A stretch of DNA of 64,000 nucleotides from NCBI RefSeq assembly GCF_000016425.1, contig NC_009380.1, forward strand, positions 2,670,144 through 2,734,143, in the 5' to 3' direction. The position numbers and the translations under genes are program-made. The notes beneath the pieces were generated by a model, which was not told the origin of the DNA, made no database searches, and saw only the letters and a list, made by a program, of their open reading frames with translations. The first letter of the stretch is position 1; every line of letters starts with the position of its first letter. Positions 17,572 through 26,546 of this stretch are shown piece after piece. The stretch is from Salinispora tropica CNB-440 (GTDB lineage: Bacteria; Actinomycetota; Actinomycetes; Mycobacteriales; Micromonosporaceae).

Positions 17572-19194
17572 ATGACGAACACCCTCGACCGTCGTACCCT
17601 CCTGCGTGTCGCCGGCGCCTCCGCCGGCACAGCCGTCTTCGCCAGCACCGTCCTCGCCGGACCGGCCGGGGCTACCGGTAGCGCCTTCCGGCACGGCGTC
17701 GCCTCCGGTGACCCGTTGCCCGATGGGATCCTGCTCTGGACCCGGCTCACCCCGACCGAGGACTCCCAGCCCGGTTCGGGAGTCGGCCCGGAGGCGACGG
17801 TGACCTGGCAGGTGGCCACCGACCCGGATTTCGCGACACTCGCGGCACAGGGCACCCTCGTCACCAGCCCGGACCGGGATCACACGGTCAAGGTTCCCGT
17901 CAGCGGGCTAGCGCCAGCCACCACGTACTGGTTCCGCTTCGGCTACGCCGACGCCTGGTCACCCACCGGCCGGACGATGACCGCGCCGGAGGCGGACGCT
18001 GACATCGACCGAATCCGACTGGGTGTGGTGTCCTGTTCGAACTGGGAGGCGGGCTACTTCGCCGCCTACCGGCACCTCGCCGAGCGCGGCGACCTGAATC
18101 TCGTGGTGCACCTCGGCGACTACCTCTACGAGTACGGCACCGGAGAGTTCCCCGCCGGGGACACCGTGGTGCGGTCAGTCCAACCGGCGCACGAAACGCT
18201 GACCCTGCAGGACTACCGCGTCCGACACGCGCTCTACAAGAGCGATCCCGATCTGCAGGCCCTGCACGCGTCGGTGCCGTGGGCAATCACCTGGGACGAC
18301 CACGAGGTCGCCAACGACCAGTGGTCGGGCGGTGCGGAGAACCACACTCCCGGCACCGAGGGCAGCTTCAGCGATCGGGTGGCGCAAGCACGCCAGGCCT
18401 ACGCGGAGTGGATGCCGGTGCGCACCGGGGCGGACGGCGCGATCTATCGGCGGTTGCGCTTCGGCCGGCTCGCCGACCTGTCCATGTTGGACCTGCGGAC
18501 GTACCGCTCCGAACAGGCATCCGGTCTGGCCATTGACGACCCGGAGCGGACGATCACCGGCGAGGCGCAGATGGCCTGGCTGAAGGCGGGCCTGGCTACC
18601 TCGGACGCCCAGTGGAAGCTGGTCGGCAACCCCGTCATGATCTCCCGGCTGGATGTGGGTGCCCTTCCCTCCTGGCTGCTCGGGCCGCTGGGCACGTTGC
18701 TCGGCATTCCGCAGAACGGCGCGGTGCTCAACGCCGACCAGTGGGACGGCTACAACGCCGACCGCAACGAGCTGATTGACCACCTGTTGGCGACTGACAC
18801 CCGGGATGTGGTCTTCCTGACCGGCGACATCCACACCTCGTGGGCGAACGAGCTGACCACGCAGTCGACCGGGCTGACCAACCCAGCTGCTGCGGAGTTC
18901 GTGGTGCCGTCGGTGACCAGTGACAACATCAACGACTTCCTGGGGCTGCAGGAAGGCAACGTACTCAGTGATCTCGCGTCGGGCCTGATCCGCTCAACCA
19001 ACCCGCACGTGCGCTGGACCGAGTTGGACGGGCACGGCTACGGGGTGCTGGAGGTGACGCCGCAGCAGTGCCGGATGGACTGGTTCCACCTGGTCGACCG
19101 GACCCAGAGCAGCACCGGCAGCCGCTTTGTGACGGGCTGGTCGGTGACCGCCGGCTCGGCACGGCTACGCCGGGAGAGCGCGCCGCTGAGCTGA
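17572..19194 (+). CDS. phoD: secreted alkaline phosphatase, PhoD family
   Basis: A 540-residue protein with a Tat signal (DRRTLLRVAGASAGTAVFAS, ending near AGATG) followed by a PhoD N-terminal beta domain and the metallophosphatase domain. Metal and active-site motifs visible include GDYLYEYG, AITWDDHEVANDQW and FLTGDIHTSW. It is a phosphodiesterase/monoesterase expected to be exported folded with Ca/Fe. ATG 17572 is chosen because the twin-arginine signal starts there; a GTG two codons earlier is possible. A Pho box was not identified with confidence. A perfect 14-bp terminator follows. Confidence 0.9.
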   Translation: MTNTLDRRTLLRVAGASAGTAVFASTVLAGPAGATGSAFRHGVASGDPLPDGILLWTRLTPTEDSQPGSGVGPEATVTWQVATDPDFATLAAQGTLVTSPDRDHTVKVPVSGLAPATTYWFRFGYADAWSPTGRTMTAPEADADIDRIRLGVVSCSNWEAGYFAAYRHLAERGDLNLVVHLGDYLYEYGTGEFPAGDTVVRSVQPAHETLTLQDYRVRHALYKSDPDLQALHASVPWAITWDDHEVANDQWSGGAENHTPGTEGSFSDRVAQARQAYAEWMPVRTGADGAIYRRLRFGRLADLSMLDLRTYRSEQASGLAIDDPERTITGEAQMAWLKAGLATSDAQWKLVGNPVMISRLDVGALPSWLLGPLGTLLGIPQNGAVLNADQWDGYNADRNELIDHLLATDTRDVVFLTGDIHTSWANELTTQSTGLTNPAAAEFVVPSVTSDNINDFLGLQEGNVLSDLASGLIRSTNPHVRWTELDGHGYGVLEVTPQQCRMDWFHLVDRTQSSTGSRFVTGWSVTAGSARLRRESAPLS

Positions 19195-19201
19195 CCGGAG
19201 A

Positions 19202-19234
19202 GCCGGCCGTTGCCCGGGGTGGGCAACGGCCGGC
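19202..19234. terminator. bidirectional terminator between phoD and the transglycosylase-like gene
   Basis: GCCGGCCGTTGCCC (19202-19215) and GGGCAACGGCCGGC (19221-19234) form a perfect 14-bp stem with a GGGGT loop, placed 8 bases after phoD and 7 bases before the stop of the convergent gene. Confidence 0.8.
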
Positions 19235-19240
19235 CGGTTG

Positions 19241-20026
19241 TCACCAGAGCTCGGCGACGAGCTCCGCTGCCTGCTCTTCCCACTGGGCGTAGTGGAACGG
19301 GTACGCGGACACCTGCACCGTCTGGGCCGCGGTGGTCAACGGCAGCTGCTGCCAGCCGTTGACGTTCTTGAGACCCTCGAAGAACGCCGTCGCGGCGTAC
19401 TGCGGGTCGGTGATCTGCTCCGGCGTGCCCCACCCGGTCGAGGGGCGCTGTTGGAACAGGCCCTGCGAGTCGTGGTCGTTGTAGCTGCCCAGGTGGCCGA
19501 GGTTGTACAGCTTCGACTCCTGTAGCGCGGTCGCCACGCCGATAACCGCACCCCGCTCGCCGACCCCGGTCGCCTTGGCGACCTCGATGATCTCCTTGGC
19601 GTTCGCGCGCTGGGCGTTGTCAACCTGGATGTAGGACTGGGCGCCCTGCACGCCGTAGGGGATCAGTTGTTCACGGCTGGGCGGGCCGGCCGGAGCCGGG
19701 GCGGTGTCCTCGGTGTCGCTTGCCGTTGGCTCGACGGCTCGGTCCGCGTCGGCGGTTGACGCTGTCCGGTCCGGCTCAGGGGCTGGTTCCGGTTCAAGAT
19801 CCGGGTCCGCGGCCTGGCGGCCGGTGGCCAGTTCGATAGCGGCTACGGCGCCCGTGTGCGGGCCACTGGTTACCGATGCCGCGGCGGTGGTCGGTGCGAG
19901 AGCGAGACCTCCAATTGCCAGCACTCCCGTCACGCTCATGACAAGCTTGCGGTTCGGCTCTGTCGAGAGCCATTGATGCGGGGTCTTCGCGATGGCCGGG
20001 AGCCATCGCGTGAAGTCATGCTTCAC
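19241..20026 (-). CDS. secreted transglycosylase-like protein
   Basis: A 261-residue protein. The N-terminus has a basic stretch and a hydrophobic signal or anchor (VMSVTGVLAIGGLALAPTTAAASV), followed by about 60 residues of Pro/Glu/Asp/Thr-rich linker. The C-terminal domain carries ALQESKLYNLG, GSYNDHDSQGLFQQRPSTGWG and DPQYAATAFFEGL, the lysozyme/lytic-transglycosylase-like signature seen in actinobacterial wall proteins; the Glu in QES is the likely catalytic residue. It probably acts on peptidoglycan outside the cell. The upstream 360 bases may hold its control region, but no c-di-AMP riboswitch could be assembled there. Confidence 0.78.
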   Translation of the reverse strand: MKHDFTRWLPAIAKTPHQWLSTEPNRKLVMSVTGVLAIGGLALAPTTAAASVTSGPHTGAVAAIELATGRQAADPDLEPEPAPEPDRTASTADADRAVEPTASDTEDTAPAPAGPPSREQLIPYGVQGAQSYIQVDNAQRANAKEIIEVAKATGVGERGAVIGVATALQESKLYNLGHLGSYNDHDSQGLFQQRPSTGWGTPEQITDPQYAATAFFEGLKNVNGWQQLPLTTAAQTVQVSAYPFHYAQWEEQAAELVAELW

Positions 20027-20386
20027 GATGTGCCCTTTCGGTCAGGCGAAGCGCTCCGGGATGAGCACTCCTCGAGGAACCACCACGTGGGTTTGGTTCC
20101 GGCTGTACCGGGGACACAACCTGATCACCATGCCCGACATTCCGGGATCGCCCCGGATAGAGGCAGCTGCGACCCAGGTCACAGGCGATCGGCGACTGCG
20201 TAAAAGTGGCAAACCAGGCAATAGACGCCTATGGCATGCCATCGGGAGATTGGTGCGTCCTGGCCGTAGGTGGACAGGTGGGGTCACGTGTCCACCTACG
20301 GCCAGGCCCGCGGACCGACGTGTCCCTTGTCAGCGACCGCACATCACCTCGTCAGTGGCCACGTATCGGGAACGAGACATCGGCGG
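20027..20386. other. 360-base intergenic region
   Basis: It lies between the SDR gene and the transglycosylase-like gene (both minus strand). It contains the 18-bp hairpin at 20259-20306 and the putative promoter and leader of the transglycosylase gene. No coding sequence was accepted here. Confidence 0.6.
20259..20306 (-). terminator. 18-bp perfect hairpin after the SDR gene
   Basis: CCTGGCCGTAGGTGGACA (20259-20276) is exactly mirrored by TGTCCACCTACGGCCAGG (20289-20306) around a 12-base loop, 80 bases past the SDR stop. It is the longest perfect stem noticed in the window and most likely ends the FMO-SDR transcript. Confidence 0.65.
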
Positions 20387-21322
20387 TCACACCGCGTCCT
20401 CCGCCCGATGCGTCGGCGATGCCGCCGGCGGCGGTTCGTCGGCCGGCTGCGGTGACGACGCGGCCCCGGTGGTGAGCCGACGAGTCGGCGCGTCGGCGGT
20501 CTGGTTGAGCCCGACCCGCAGCAGCCGCCCGTACGCGCTCGGCGCGATCCGGGCGATCACATCGGGCAGCTTCGCCGACAAGCCGATGAGCACCCGGGGC
20601 CGGCGGCGTTCCACGCCGCGCAGGATCACCTCGGCGGCCCGGGCGGGTGGAATGCTGAGCAGGCGATCGAACCGCCGCCGGCCCACCTCGTAGTCGTCCC
20701 GGTTGACGCCGCTGCCGATCCGCGCGTTCTCGGTGATCCGGGTGGCGATCCCCCCCGGGTGCACGGAGGTGACACCGACGCCGTCGGCGACCAACTCGTG
20801 GCGCAGCGCCTCGGTGAAGCCACGGACGGCGAACTTGGTCGCCGAGTAGGCGGCCTGCCCGGGCGGGGCGATCAGCCCGAACAGGCTGGAGACATTCACC
20901 AGGTGCGAGCCGGTCTCCGCCTTCAGAGCGGGCAGCAACGCGTGCGTGAGCTGTACGACCGCCCGGAAGTTGATGTCAACCACCCACTGGAACTCGTCCA
21001 GGGTCACCTGGTCGAACCGACCGCCCAGCGCCACTCCGGCGTTGTTCACCAGGAGCCGGATTCGGGGATGGCGAACGCGGACCTGTTCGGCTGCCCCCGC
21101 CGTGGCCGCCGCGTCGGCGAGGTCCACGACGACCGGGTCCACCCGCCTGCCGGGGTACGCAGCGCGGATCATGCCCACCACGGTGGCGAGGCGCTCGGCG
21201 TCGCGATCGAGCAGGACCAGGTCACTGCCACGAGCTGCCAGGCCATGGGCGAGGGCGGCGCCGATACCGCTGGCAGCGCCGGTGACCACAGCCGTCGCCG
21301 AGTGAAAGTCGAACCTACGCAC
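20387..21322 (-). CDS. short-chain dehydrogenase/reductase
   Basis: A 311-residue classical-type SDR. The cofactor motif TGAASGIG is at 14-21, NNAG at 93-96, Ser near 145 and YSATK at 159-163, giving the full Ser-Tyr-Lys triad. The C-terminal 50 residues are Pro/Ala-rich. LVLLDRD after beta-2 suggests NAD preference. GTG 21322 has GGAG nine bases upstream and overlaps the end of the FMO gene by 8 bases, so the two are coupled. FMO/SDR pairs of this kind are common in actinomycetes, acting on ketones or lipids; the substrate is unknown. Confidence 0.85.
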   Translation of the reverse strand: MRRFDFHSATAVVTGAASGIGAALAHGLAARGSDLVLLDRDAERLATVVGMIRAAYPGRRVDPVVVDLADAAATAGAAEQVRVRHPRIRLLVNNAGVALGGRFDQVTLDEFQWVVDINFRAVVQLTHALLPALKAETGSHLVNVSSLFGLIAPPGQAAYSATKFAVRGFTEALRHELVADGVGVTSVHPGGIATRITENARIGSGVNRDDYEVGRRRFDRLLSIPPARAAEVILRGVERRRPRVLIGLSAKLPDVIARIAPSAYGRLLRVGLNQTADAPTRRLTTGAASSPQPADEPPPAASPTHRAEDAV

Positions 21323-22799
21323 GCGTGGGGCTCCTCTCCGGCGTGCCAGCACGAGAAAACCGGACTCCCTCATCGGTTAGCCGGCCGTACCGCATCCACA
21401 ACAGGTCCCGCGGGTAGTTCTGGGGCATCCGCCAGGGAGCACGGACCCCCTGCCGGGGCAGGGCGGCGAGGCCACGCAGCACATAACCGGCGGTCAGGTT
21501 GAGGATGGGGAGCCGCTCGCCGTCGGGCGGTGGCAGCGGGGTGACGACCTGTTGCCCGGTGCGGTCGAGGTGGGCGAGGAGCCGACACACGTACGTCGCG
21601 ACCAGGTCGGCCCTAAGCGTCCAGGACGCGTGGGCGTAGCCGATGGTCATCGCGAAGTTCGGAACGCCCGAGAGCATCATCCCCTTGTACGCCACCGTGC
21701 TGGCCAGGTCGACCGGCGCACCGTCAACGGTAAGCCGGGCGTCGCCGAGCGCAAGCAACTCGAGGCCGGTGGCGGTGACGACCAGATCGGCCGCCAGCTC
21801 CTCCCCGGAAGCCAGCCGAATGCCGTTCTCGGTGAAGGTATCGATGGTGTCGGTGACGACCGAGGCCCGGCCCTGCGCGATCGCGTAGAACAGGTCACCG
21901 TCGGGAACCACGCAGAGGCGTTGGTCCCACGGGTCGTAGCGGGGCGAGAAGTGTCGGTCGAGGTCGTATCCGGCCGGAAGTCGACCTCGCGTGGCCCGCC
22001 GCAGCAGACGCCGGACCAGGTTGGGGGCTCGCCGGCTGAGCTGGTAGTTCGCCGTGAGCAGCAGGATGTTCTTCCAACGAAGCACCGGGTAGACCATCCG
22101 CCTTGGCAGCACCCGGTGCAGCGCGGCGGCGGCCACGTCCCGCGACGGCAGCGCCAGGATGTAGGTGGGTGAGCGTTGCAGCATCGTCACGTGGGCGGCT
22201 CGCTCGGCCATCGCGGGCACCAGGGTCACCGCGGTCGCGCCGCTGCCGATCACCACGACCCGCTGGCCGGTGTGGTCAAGGTCGGCGGGCCAGTGCTGTG
22301 GGTGCACGATCCGGCCGGCGAACCGCCCCGCCCCGGGCAGTTGGGGCGTGTAGCCCCGGTCGTAGCGGTAGTAGCCGGCGCAGGTGTGCAGGAACGAACA
22401 GGTGACGACCACCTCCTCGCCGGTGTCCCGACGGGCACACACCGTCCACCGGGCGGTACGGCTGTCCCAGTCGGCGCGGACGACCCGGTGGTGGAAGCGG
22501 ATGCGCTCCGTGACGCCGTGCTCGCGGGCGGTGTCCCGGACGTATTCCCGAATGGACGGACCGTCGGCGAGTGACGTGGAGTCGCTCCACGGCCGAAATG
22601 AGTAGCCGAGGGTGAACATGTCGGAATCCGACCGAATGCCCGGATAGCGGAACAGGTCCCAGGTGCCGCCGATCGCACCACGCGCCTCGAACACGGCGTA
22701 CGTCTTCTCGGGACAGTGCCGGCTCAGCTGACAGGCCGCGCCGACGCCGGAGAGACCGGCACCAACGATGAGCACGTCAACGTGGTCGGTCGTAGCCAT
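21315..22799 (-). CDS. FAD/NADPH-dependent Baeyer-Villiger-type monooxygenase
   Basis: A 494-residue flavin monooxygenase. The N-terminal FAD motif GAGLSGVG is at 13-20, GGTWDLFRYPGIRSDSDM follows, and the fingerprint is FAGRIVHPQHWPAD, close to the FxGxxxHxxxWP/D of Baeyer-Villiger enzymes. The second Rossmann motif GSGATAVTLVP binds NADPH, and TATG lies near the C-terminus. ATG 22799 has GGGAG six bases upstream; the frame is open about 107 codons further back with no similarity. Probably oxygenates a ketone, partnered with the downstream SDR. Confidence 0.88.
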   Translation of the reverse strand: MATTDHVDVLIVGAGLSGVGAACQLSRHCPEKTYAVFEARGAIGGTWDLFRYPGIRSDSDMFTLGYSFRPWSDSTSLADGPSIREYVRDTAREHGVTERIRFHHRVVRADWDSRTARWTVCARRDTGEEVVVTCSFLHTCAGYYRYDRGYTPQLPGAGRFAGRIVHPQHWPADLDHTGQRVVVIGSGATAVTLVPAMAERAAHVTMLQRSPTYILALPSRDVAAAALHRVLPRRMVYPVLRWKNILLLTANYQLSRRAPNLVRRLLRRATRGRLPAGYDLDRHFSPRYDPWDQRLCVVPDGDLFYAIAQGRASVVTDTIDTFTENGIRLASGEELAADLVVTATGLELLALGDARLTVDGAPVDLASTVAYKGMMLSGVPNFAMTIGYAHASWTLRADLVATYVCRLLAHLDRTGQQVVTPLPPPDGERLPILNLTAGYVLRGLAALPRQGVRAPWRMPQNYPRDLLWMRYGRLTDEGVRFSRAGTPERSPTRA

Positions 22800-22968
22800 G
22801 GCATCTCCCGCAAACGAGCCCGTGCACTCGACCCTATCCATCATTATCGACGCATTCAACTCTTTGAACAGGTCTGGGTATATCGCCTCCGCGACGACGA
22901 GCGGGGTCGGCACCCAGAACCGGAACGAACCGGGTCCGGAACAGGCGATCGTAGCGGATGATCGGGGC

Positions 22969-23397
22969 GTGGAACCACAACCCGAGCGCGGCCACCGCTG
23001 CCTGCCGCACACCGCCGACGTACGCATCGAGGCATGGGCGCCGACGCGGGAGGCGTGCGTGGCCGAGGCGGTCACCGCCCTGGTGGACACCTTCGTTGAC
23101 CCTGGCCCCGCGCAACCCACCGCCGAACGGGCCTACCGCGCCCCCGCGGCCGAGGATGGAGACCTTCTGGTGAACATCCTCGAGGAGGTGATCTTCCGGA
23201 TGGAGACCATGGGCGAGCTGCCACTGCGTACCGAGGTTCACGACGACGGCACCGACGGGCTACACGTACGCTGGCAGACCACCGACGCCGACACAGTGGA
23301 GCTGATCGGTGCCGTGCCGAAAGCCATCTCCCTGCACGAACTGCGCTTCGGCCCCGACGGTCCCCGCTGGTCCTGCGCGCTCACCGTCGACGTCTGA
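22969..23397 (+). CDS. archease, RtcB ligase activator
   Basis: A 142-residue archease. The N-terminal HTADVRIEAWAPTREACVAEAV contains the conserved metal-binding Asp and the family start; the central LLVNILEEVIF and the C-terminal KAISLHELRF are typical. Archease promotes guanylation and turnover of the RNA ligase RtcB. The rtcB gene is next door but convergent, so the two are linked in location, not in transcript. GTG 22969 is chosen to begin just before the family domain; the frame is open 67 codons upstream. Confidence 0.88.
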   Translation: MEPQPERGHRCLPHTADVRIEAWAPTREACVAEAVTALVDTFVDPGPAQPTAERAYRAPAAEDGDLLVNILEEVIFRMETMGELPLRTEVHDDGTDGLHVRWQTTDADTVELIGAVPKAISLHELRFGPDGPRWSCALTVDV

Positions 23398-23440
23398 GCC
23401 GGCGCCACCGCCGAATGCGCACGCGGCCCGCCAGACGGCA

Positions 23441-24859
23441 TCAGCCCTTGACGACGCCGATCGGCACCAACCGGGCGACCTTCCGGCACAGCCCAGCGCC
23501 CTCGGTGGCCTCGACCACGGCATCGATGTCCTTGTACGCTGTCGGCATCTCCTCGGCCAGACCTCGCCGTGAAGCACCGCGTACCGCGATGTTCTGCGCA
23601 ACGAGCTGCTCGCGCGGATCCTGGCCACGCTCGGCCCGCACCGCCTGCTTCCGGCTGCGCACCCGCCCGGCCCCATGACAGGTGGAGGCGAAGGCGGGGG
23701 CACCGGACACCCCGGTCAGCACGTAGGACGCGGTGCCCATCGAACCGGGGATGAGTACCGGCTGCCCGACCTCACCCAGCTCCGCCGGCAGGTCGGGGTG
23801 CCCCGGAGGTAGCGCTCGGGTGGCACCCTTGCGATGCACACAGAGCGAACGCCGCTCGCCATCCACACCGTGAGTCTCGATCTTCGCCTGGTTGTGTGAG
23901 ACGTCGTAGACCACGTCCAGACCTGCGCCGGTGACCCGCCGAAAGACCAACCGGGCCACGTGGGTGAGTAGTTGGCGGTTCGCCCGGGCGTAGTTGGCCG
24001 CGGCCGCCATCGCGCCGAGATAGGCCTGCCCCTCCGGGGACGAGACCGGAGCGCAGGCAAGCTGCCGGTCCGGCACCTGGATGTCGTAGCGGGGCATGGC
24101 CCTCTCCATCCGGCGCACATAGTCGGCGCAGATCTGGTGCCCCAGTCCTCGAGAGCCGCAGTGGATCATTACGCAGACCTGGCCGGGCCGCAGCCCGAAG
24201 ACCTCGGCGACGCGCTGGTCGTACACCTCCGTGACGGCCTGCACCTCGAGGAAGTGGTTGCCCGAACCGAGACTGCCCACCTGCTTCGCGCCGCGCTCGA
24301 TGGCCCGGTCGCTGACCGCACCCGGGTCGGCGTCGCCCAGCGCACCCTGGTCCTCGCAGCGTGCGAGGTCCCGCTCAACGCCGAAGCCGCGCTGCACCGC
24401 GTACCGCGACCCGTCGCGCAGCACCCCGTCCACGTCCGAGCGGCCCGCCAGGTGCCACGCCGCGCCCCGTCCCGCCCCGCGCGGCGTCGCCTCAGCCAGC
24501 CCATCCATGACGGCGTCGAGCCGGGGACGAAGCCCGGCCAGATCAAGGTCGGCCGTGAGCAGCCGAACACCGCACGAGATGTCGAAGCCCACCCCGCCCG
24601 GGGACACCACCCCGCCCGCCGCCACATCGGTGGCGGCCACCCCGCCGATCGGAAAGCCGTAGCCCAGATGCACGTCCGGCATGACGAACGAGGCGTCAAC
24701 GATCCCGGGCAGCGTGGCGACCGCCGCGACCTGCTCCAACGACCCGTCCGCCCCGATCTCCGGCAGCAGCGCCTCGGCCGCGAACACCACTCCGGGAACC
24801 CGCATCGGGTCCCGCCGGTCGATCCGGAAACGGTACGGCGACTCCTCGACCAGGTCCAC
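23441..24859 (-). CDS. rtcB: RNA-splicing ligase RtcB
   Basis: A 472-residue Rtc[13 protein letters not shown] carries metal ligands D93 and C96, [10 protein letters not shown] and [11 protein letters not shown] contribute further His ligands, and the guanylated His is H395 in [12 protein letters not shown]. RtcB joins 2',3'-cyclic phosphate or 3'-phosphate RNA ends to 5'-OH using GTP and Mn2+. In bacteria it works in RNA repair. All catalytic residues are present. It is convergent with the archease gene, with 43 bases between the stops. Confidence 0.95.
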   Translation of the reverse strand: MDLVEESPYRFRIDRRDPMRVPGVVFAAEALLPEIGADGSLEQVAAVATLPGIVDASFVMPDVHLGYGFPIGGVAATDVAAGGVVSPGGVGFDISCGVRLLTADLDLAGLRPRLDAVMDGLAEATPRGAGRGAAWHLAGRSDVDGVLRDGSRYAVQRGFGVERDLARCEDQGALGDADPGAVSDRAIERGAKQVGSLGSGNHFLEVQAVTEVYDQRVAEVFGLRPGQVCVMIHCGSRGLGHQICADYVRRMERAMPRYDIQVPDRQLACAPVSSPEGQAYLGAMAAAANYARANRQLLTHVARLVFRRVTGAGLDVVYDVSHNQAKIETHGVDGERRSLCVHRKGATRALPPGHPDLPAELGEVGQPVLIPGSMGTASYVLTGVSGAPAFASTCHGAGRVRSRKQAVRAERGQDPREQLVAQNIAVRGASRRGLAEEMPTAYKDIDAVVEATEGAGLCRKVARLVPIGVVKG

Positions 24860-24887
24860 CCGCGCGACCTACCCGGTCCGGTGCGGC

Positions 24888-25490
24888 TTACACGCTGCCC
24901 GGAGGACGGCGCATCGCCCACACCTGCGGTCCCCCGCCGGGCACGGTCACCTCTCCGGTCACCTCGAACCCGAGCCGCCGGTAGAACCGCAGATTCGCCG
25001 AGGCCGACGTCTCCAGCGTCGCCGGAAGGCCGGCCCGGTCCGCCTCGACCAGCCCGGGACGCAGCAGCCGCGAGCCGACTCCCCCGCCCTGGCCCGTGGG
25101 GCGCACGCCAACCGTGGCCAGCAGGAACGCCGGCTCCGCGGTCCGCAGCGGGGCGCAGGCCTCCTCCGCGGCGAGCATCGCCGGATGCCGGTCCCCGGCA
25201 TACTCCGCGTCCGCAGTAGCCACGTCGGCCCAGACCTCGTCGGGCACCGGCCGGTCCGACCGCAGCCACACCGCCACCGCCTGCGGGCGGCCGTGGGCGT
25301 CCAGCGCCGCCCAGACGTCCCCGTACGGCATCCCAACCGCGGTCAGGGTCACCGCGAAGAGGCCGGCCAGCCGTTCCCGATGTCGATCAGCGCCGACAGT
25401 CCACCCGGTCCAGGAGTAGCCGTCGAACGCCTCAGCCAACACCCCGGCCGCCGCCTCGACCAGCTCCGGCCCGATCCGCCGTACCTCCAC
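24888..25490 (-). CDS. GNAT-family N-acetyltransferase
   Basis: A 200-residue acetyltransferase. The acyl-CoA loop appears as VGVRPTGQGGGVGSRLLRPGL (motif A, R/Q-x2-G-x-G/A), followed by LETSASANLRFYRRLGFEV, the motif B Asn-x-x-Phe-Tyr. Substrate cannot be told. GTG 25490 has GGGGAGG six bases upstream; ATG 25505, five codons earlier, has no ribosome site. It lies 28 bases upstream of rtcB on the same strand and may be cotranscribed. Confidence 0.82.
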   Translation of the reverse strand: MEVRRIGPELVEAAAGVLAEAFDGYSWTGWTVGADRHRERLAGLFAVTLTAVGMPYGDVWAALDAHGRPQAVAVWLRSDRPVPDEVWADVATADAEYAGDRHPAMLAAEEACAPLRTAEPAFLLATVGVRPTGQGGGVGSRLLRPGLVEADRAGLPATLETSASANLRFYRRLGFEVTGEVTVPGGGPQVWAMRRPPGSV

Positions 25491-25608
25491 GAACACCCTC
25501 CCCATCTGTTCCGATCCGGACGGCGATCCTCGCATGACCGCCACACCCGCCGCCGGGAATATTCGGCACGCGTGGCGCGCGCATCGGCGGGGCCGCGTGG
25601 TTGCCGGA

Positions 25609-26505
25609 TCACAGCCGGTAGAAGGCCCGGTAGCGACGGAACAGCCGCCACTGCACCAGCACCGCCGCCACCGTCAACAGCATCATCACCAACGTCGCGG
25701 CGGCGGCATAGCCGTAGCGCAGGTACTCGAAGCCGGTGCGGTAGATAAACAACGACAGGTAGGTGGTGGCATACGGCGGTGGGCCACCGTCAGTCACCAC
25801 GAACGCCGGCACAAAGGAGAAGTGCAGGCTGGCGATCAGATCCCGCACCACCAGCAGCGCCAACACCGGCGCCATCAGCGGCAGGGTGACCCGGCGGAAG
25901 ACATCCCAGCCGGTCGCGTCCTCCAGGGCAGCCACCTCATAGACATCAGCTGGCAGGGCCCGCCGGGCGGCGAGCAGCACCACGAAGGTCTCGCCCATGG
26001 TGAACACGCTCATCAGGATGATCGCGGCGCGGGCGTCGGTGGGGTCGGTCAGCCACTGGGGCGGGGTACGACCGAGCACGGTCAGCCCGTTCTCGCCGCC
26101 GACCCGCAACAGCTGGTTGATCGGACCGTACAAGGGATTGAACAGCCAGAGCCAGAGCAGTCCGTAGGCGATCTCCGGCACCGCGGTCGGCAGCATCGCC
26201 GCGACCCGCGCGGAACGAACCCCGAACGACCGACGATGCAGCAGCAGCGCCAGGCCCAGCGCGAGCAGCACCCGAAGCGGCACGGCCACCAGCGCGAACA
26301 CCAACGAGTTGGTCACCGCGACCCGGAAGACCGGGTCCGTCACCAGCTCCGAGACGTTCGCCAACCCGGCCCAGCTCGGCGGATTGACCAGGTCGTACTC
26401 GGTGAAGGCCAGGGCGAGCGTGACCGCGGCGGGGAGCAACACCAGACCGACCAGACCGACCAGATACGGCGCCAGCATCACCGCCACCTGCCGATGCTCG
26501 CGGGC
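25609..26505 (-). CDS. carbohydrate ABC transporter permease, MalF type
   Basis: About 298 residues with six membrane helices and the EAA loop EVAALEDATGWDVFRRVTLPL that contacts the ATPase. It belongs to the MalF/UgpA permeases. The start is uncertain: GTG 26505 (GGGGTAGGG just upstream) gives the usual length, while a TTG overlapping the ATPase stop (TTGA) is another choice. Last gene of the BNR-malG-SBP-ATPase-malF operon. Confidence 0.85.
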   Translation of the reverse strand, partial: AREHRQVAVMLAPYLVGLVGLVLLPAAVTLALAFTEYDLVNPPSWAGLANVSELVTDPVFRVAVTNSLVFALVAVPLRVLLALGLALLLHRRSFGVRSARVAAMLPTAVPEIAYGLLWLWLFNPLYGPINQLLRVGGENGLTVLGRTPPQWLTDPTDARAAIILMSVFTMGETFVVLLAARRALPADVYEVAALEDATGWDVFRRVTLPLMAPVLALLVVRDLIASLHFSFVPAFVVTDGGPPPYATTYLSLFIYRTGFEYLRYGYAAAATLVMMLLTVAAVLVQWRLFRRYRAFYRL

Positions 26506-26546
26506 CACCGGCCCTACCCCGGCTCGCGACCGCTCACTCCTCGCGC

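Noticed and set aside
20027..20386. Possible c-di-AMP (ydaO) riboswitch before the transglycosylase-like gene
   Set aside because: Genes of this type often have one, but the conserved blocks could not be assembled in the right order on the minus strand.
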